A stretch of DNA of 64,000 nt from Pseudisothecium myosuroides (taxonomy: Eukaryota > Streptophyta > Bryopsida > Hypnales > Lembophyllaceae): assembly GCA_951799445.1 (NCBI GenBank), contig OX637292.1:4343296-4407295 (forward strand), read 5' to 3'. Shown piece by piece: positions 62,206 through 64,000 of this stretch; the stretch's first letter is position 1, and every line of letters starts with the position of its first letter. The notes under the pieces were generated by a model. That model saw only the letters and a program-made list of their open reading frames with translations. It searched no databases and was not told the origin of the DNA. Both the position numbers and the translations under genes were made by a program.

Positions 62206-63300
62206 TGGAAATACATGGCAACGCACTTTGAAGGAGAATATCTTTGTGGGAATATTTCAAAATGATGCCATTTTTGTGATCAGTGAAAGATAAGAAAGTT
62301 GAGAATATAAATGTAAATGTAAATGTAAAATTTCACAAAATTCTAGGCATTTTTCAATTTGTGGTGGAGCTTGCAATGTACGGTGATTACGAAAATAAGA
62401 GTAGTGTTTGTAAGACAAAAAAAGAATGGGACACTTGTCTTCTCCTCGAACTCCTTGGACCTACTTATAATGTGTCGAACACTAATACAATTGGATTTAC
62501 TATCTTCCAAGGAAATTTGGCAAATTGCACCATTCAATTGAATGTGCTTGGTGCAACTACTTTAGCTTTGGTTCTTTCTATTGCTACGGGGATTCCAAGT
62601 GATCCGGCTTCCAAGTAGTTTTAGATTCACATTCACATTGAATCAATTGTACAGATCATTCTTGTTACCACTAGTGCTCCATTGATGTTGGATCTTGATA
62701 GTTTGTAGCTTCGATACAACATTCAATTAAAAGCAAAATCACATTGAATTAATTTTGTACAAAGAATTTTATTCAATGCAAATTGAATCTTTCACTAATT
62801 TTTTTTGTTACAGTTAGTTTTCTTTCTGTGATGTGTGCTTTGTTGCTACGCTACAATCCTTTCTATATAATTCATGATGCCATTTTTTACACCCAAATCC
62901 TAATTGGAAGGAGATACAACATATATCTCTTTGCATATAATTATACAATAGGGGTAGTCACACCTTCTTCACTGTTCAAAACTTCTTTTGCAAATTGGGA
63001 CGTGGCGGCTCCCCATTAGGTTCCCGTCGCCTCTTTGACACGGAATATATTTTTCCTGCGAAAGCTTCACAGAGTCCATTATTATCTTGTGGAGGTGGAT
63101 TTTGGGCATTGTGAAGGCTTTGCGAACTAATTTCTTAGGCTGACGCTCCTTGCTATTCTTGCGCTCCTCGCAACACCTTCAATTTTGCAAGTTGGATTTG
63201 TGTATTTTTAGTTCATTCTTCTGCGAAATCCTCAAGACAACACTAAAGGAGGGTCACACCTTCTTCAACAATTTTGGGTCGGTAAGAAACCACAAAATGT
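62206..63300. other. Spacer with two direct GTAGTCACACCTTCTTC-type motifs
   Basis: GGGGTAGTCACACCTTCTTCA at 62951 (preceded by TA) and GGAGGGTCACACCTTCTTCA near 63247 are in the same orientation, unlike the inverted ends at 7374-7751. They may be left ends of two broken MITEs. An open frame at 62283-62618 is not recognised and lacks an ATG start. Confidence 0.4.
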
Positions 63301-63504
63301 GATATTAGAGAATGTGATATTAAAGAGGTCAAGACCCTATTGCCACCGAGGGGTTCGTATCTATAACCGCGGGACGTATTACCGGGAGATCACTGTACTG
63401 TACAACAGGATTGCACAAGGATTGCGAAGACGACGAAGCCCAGAACTCCGTCGGTTGCAGCTGCTGCTTGAGAATTTCGAAGCTTTTGAAGTTTTTCAGC
63501 AGCT

Positions 63505-63706
63505 ATGGCCTCCCTTGCTCCGCACCCCTGCTGGTTGTGCAAGGACCAGAGACGGGGCACTGATGGTGCTGTCGCCAAGTCTCTGAATTCATGGAACATG
63601 AGCATGTCCCAATTTGCAGAAACAAGAGTTTACAACAACAGCAGGGGAGCTCCATTAGCTGTGCGCTCCAGTCGCCATTGCGTTGTCGTCCCTCGCGCTG
63701 CATCTG
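63505..63706 (+). CDS. First exon of a probable plastid-targeted protein (partial)
   Basis: An ATG in an excellent plant context (gcagctATGGCCTCC) opens MASLAPHPCWLCKDQRRG and continues through a Ser/Arg/Asn-rich, acid-poor segment to SSRHCVVVPRAASG. This is the composition and cleavage-site pattern (VxxA/A) of a chloroplast transit peptide. A possible GTTTGA donor at 63707 ends the exon in phase 1; beyond it the frame would stop at 63808-63810. The mature protein lies outside the window, so its function is unknown. The plus-strand region from about 63400 is probably its 5' UTR. Confidence 0.55.
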
Positions 63707-64000
63707 GTTTGAACCTGCACTCAAAGCTCTTCATTTTGACTTTCTCTGAAATGGCATTCTGGAATATCCTACGCTTGCCAAATAATTACATTCGAATTAT
63801 GTTAGAGTGAAAATGTTGGGAACCCAAGTGGTAAGATTCAAGAGATTTGAGTGTTTTTCTAGTGATTGTTATTTCTTTCTCTGTGCTCTTGTTCGTTCTG
63901 GAAATTTGAGAGTTGGGGTTGAAACGAGGGAGTCCGTTTGAGGTCTCGATTTTATAGGAAAACGATTTCAGGTCTCGTCTTTTGGATTTTAGGGTTTAAT

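Noticed and set aside
62283..62618. Plus-strand open frame of 111 codons
   Set aside because: It starts with GTG, has a simple-repeat 5' part (aatgtaaatgtaaatgt) and no recognisable motif.

Overview
This is nuclear DNA of a land plant. Split genes with conventional GT-AG introns, a plant-type AP2/ERF factor of the cytokinin-response-factor class, a plant UBE2O-like E2 (UBC23 type), a mitochondrial CPN60 remnant with an organelle presequence, and TTTAGGG-type telobox/telomere motifs all point there. The low gene density, AT-rich repeat-filled spacers and modest intron lengths would suit a large-genome non-seed plant (bryophyte or fern/lycophyte), but the sequence alone does not settle the lineage.

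Layout. (1) 0-4 kb: an intronless CRF transcription factor on the minus strand (1721-3193). (2) 4-29 kb: no intact gene. This is a dense field of non-autonomous DNA transposons and retroposon tails. It includes a recurring ~930-bp element bounded by TTAA with the terminal repeat TTAACCCCTAAAGGACC, small TA- and 9/10-bp-TSD MITEs, fold-back elements and unique spacers. (3) 29-40 kb: a gene-fragment and palindrome zone. It has a truncated mitochondrial CPN60 5' end with an in-frame stop, a long-TIR (Mutator-like) element carrying a frameshifted C2-domain 3' exon, a symmetric 3.3-kb fold-back element built from hairpins inside inverted arms, a short CPN60 C-terminal remnant, a retropepsin-like open frame, and a further TIR element. 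(4) 40-51.4 kb: more TTAA elements, LINE 3' ends (some nested with visible target duplications) and small MITEs. (5) 51.7-61.9 kb: a complete UBC23/UBE2O-like gene on the minus strand, resolved here into 14 coding exons whose phases all agree (1,113 aa), with a probable 5'-UTR intron and a telobox upstream. (6) 62-64 kb: a truncated TTAA element, spacer, and the first exon of a gene for a probable plastid-targeted protein on the plus strand, cut by the window end.

The two intact genes are both regulatory (transcription; ubiquitin conjugation) but show no sign of working together. The most notable content is the TTAA-specific element family. At least eight copies or remnants keep TTAA at their borders; one sits in a perfectly palindromic target and one interrupts a LINE open reading frame that becomes continuous if a single TTAA is kept. 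That behaviour is typical of piggyBac-like (or Sola3-like) transposition, which is not a standard plant transposon class. No transposase for it lies in the window.
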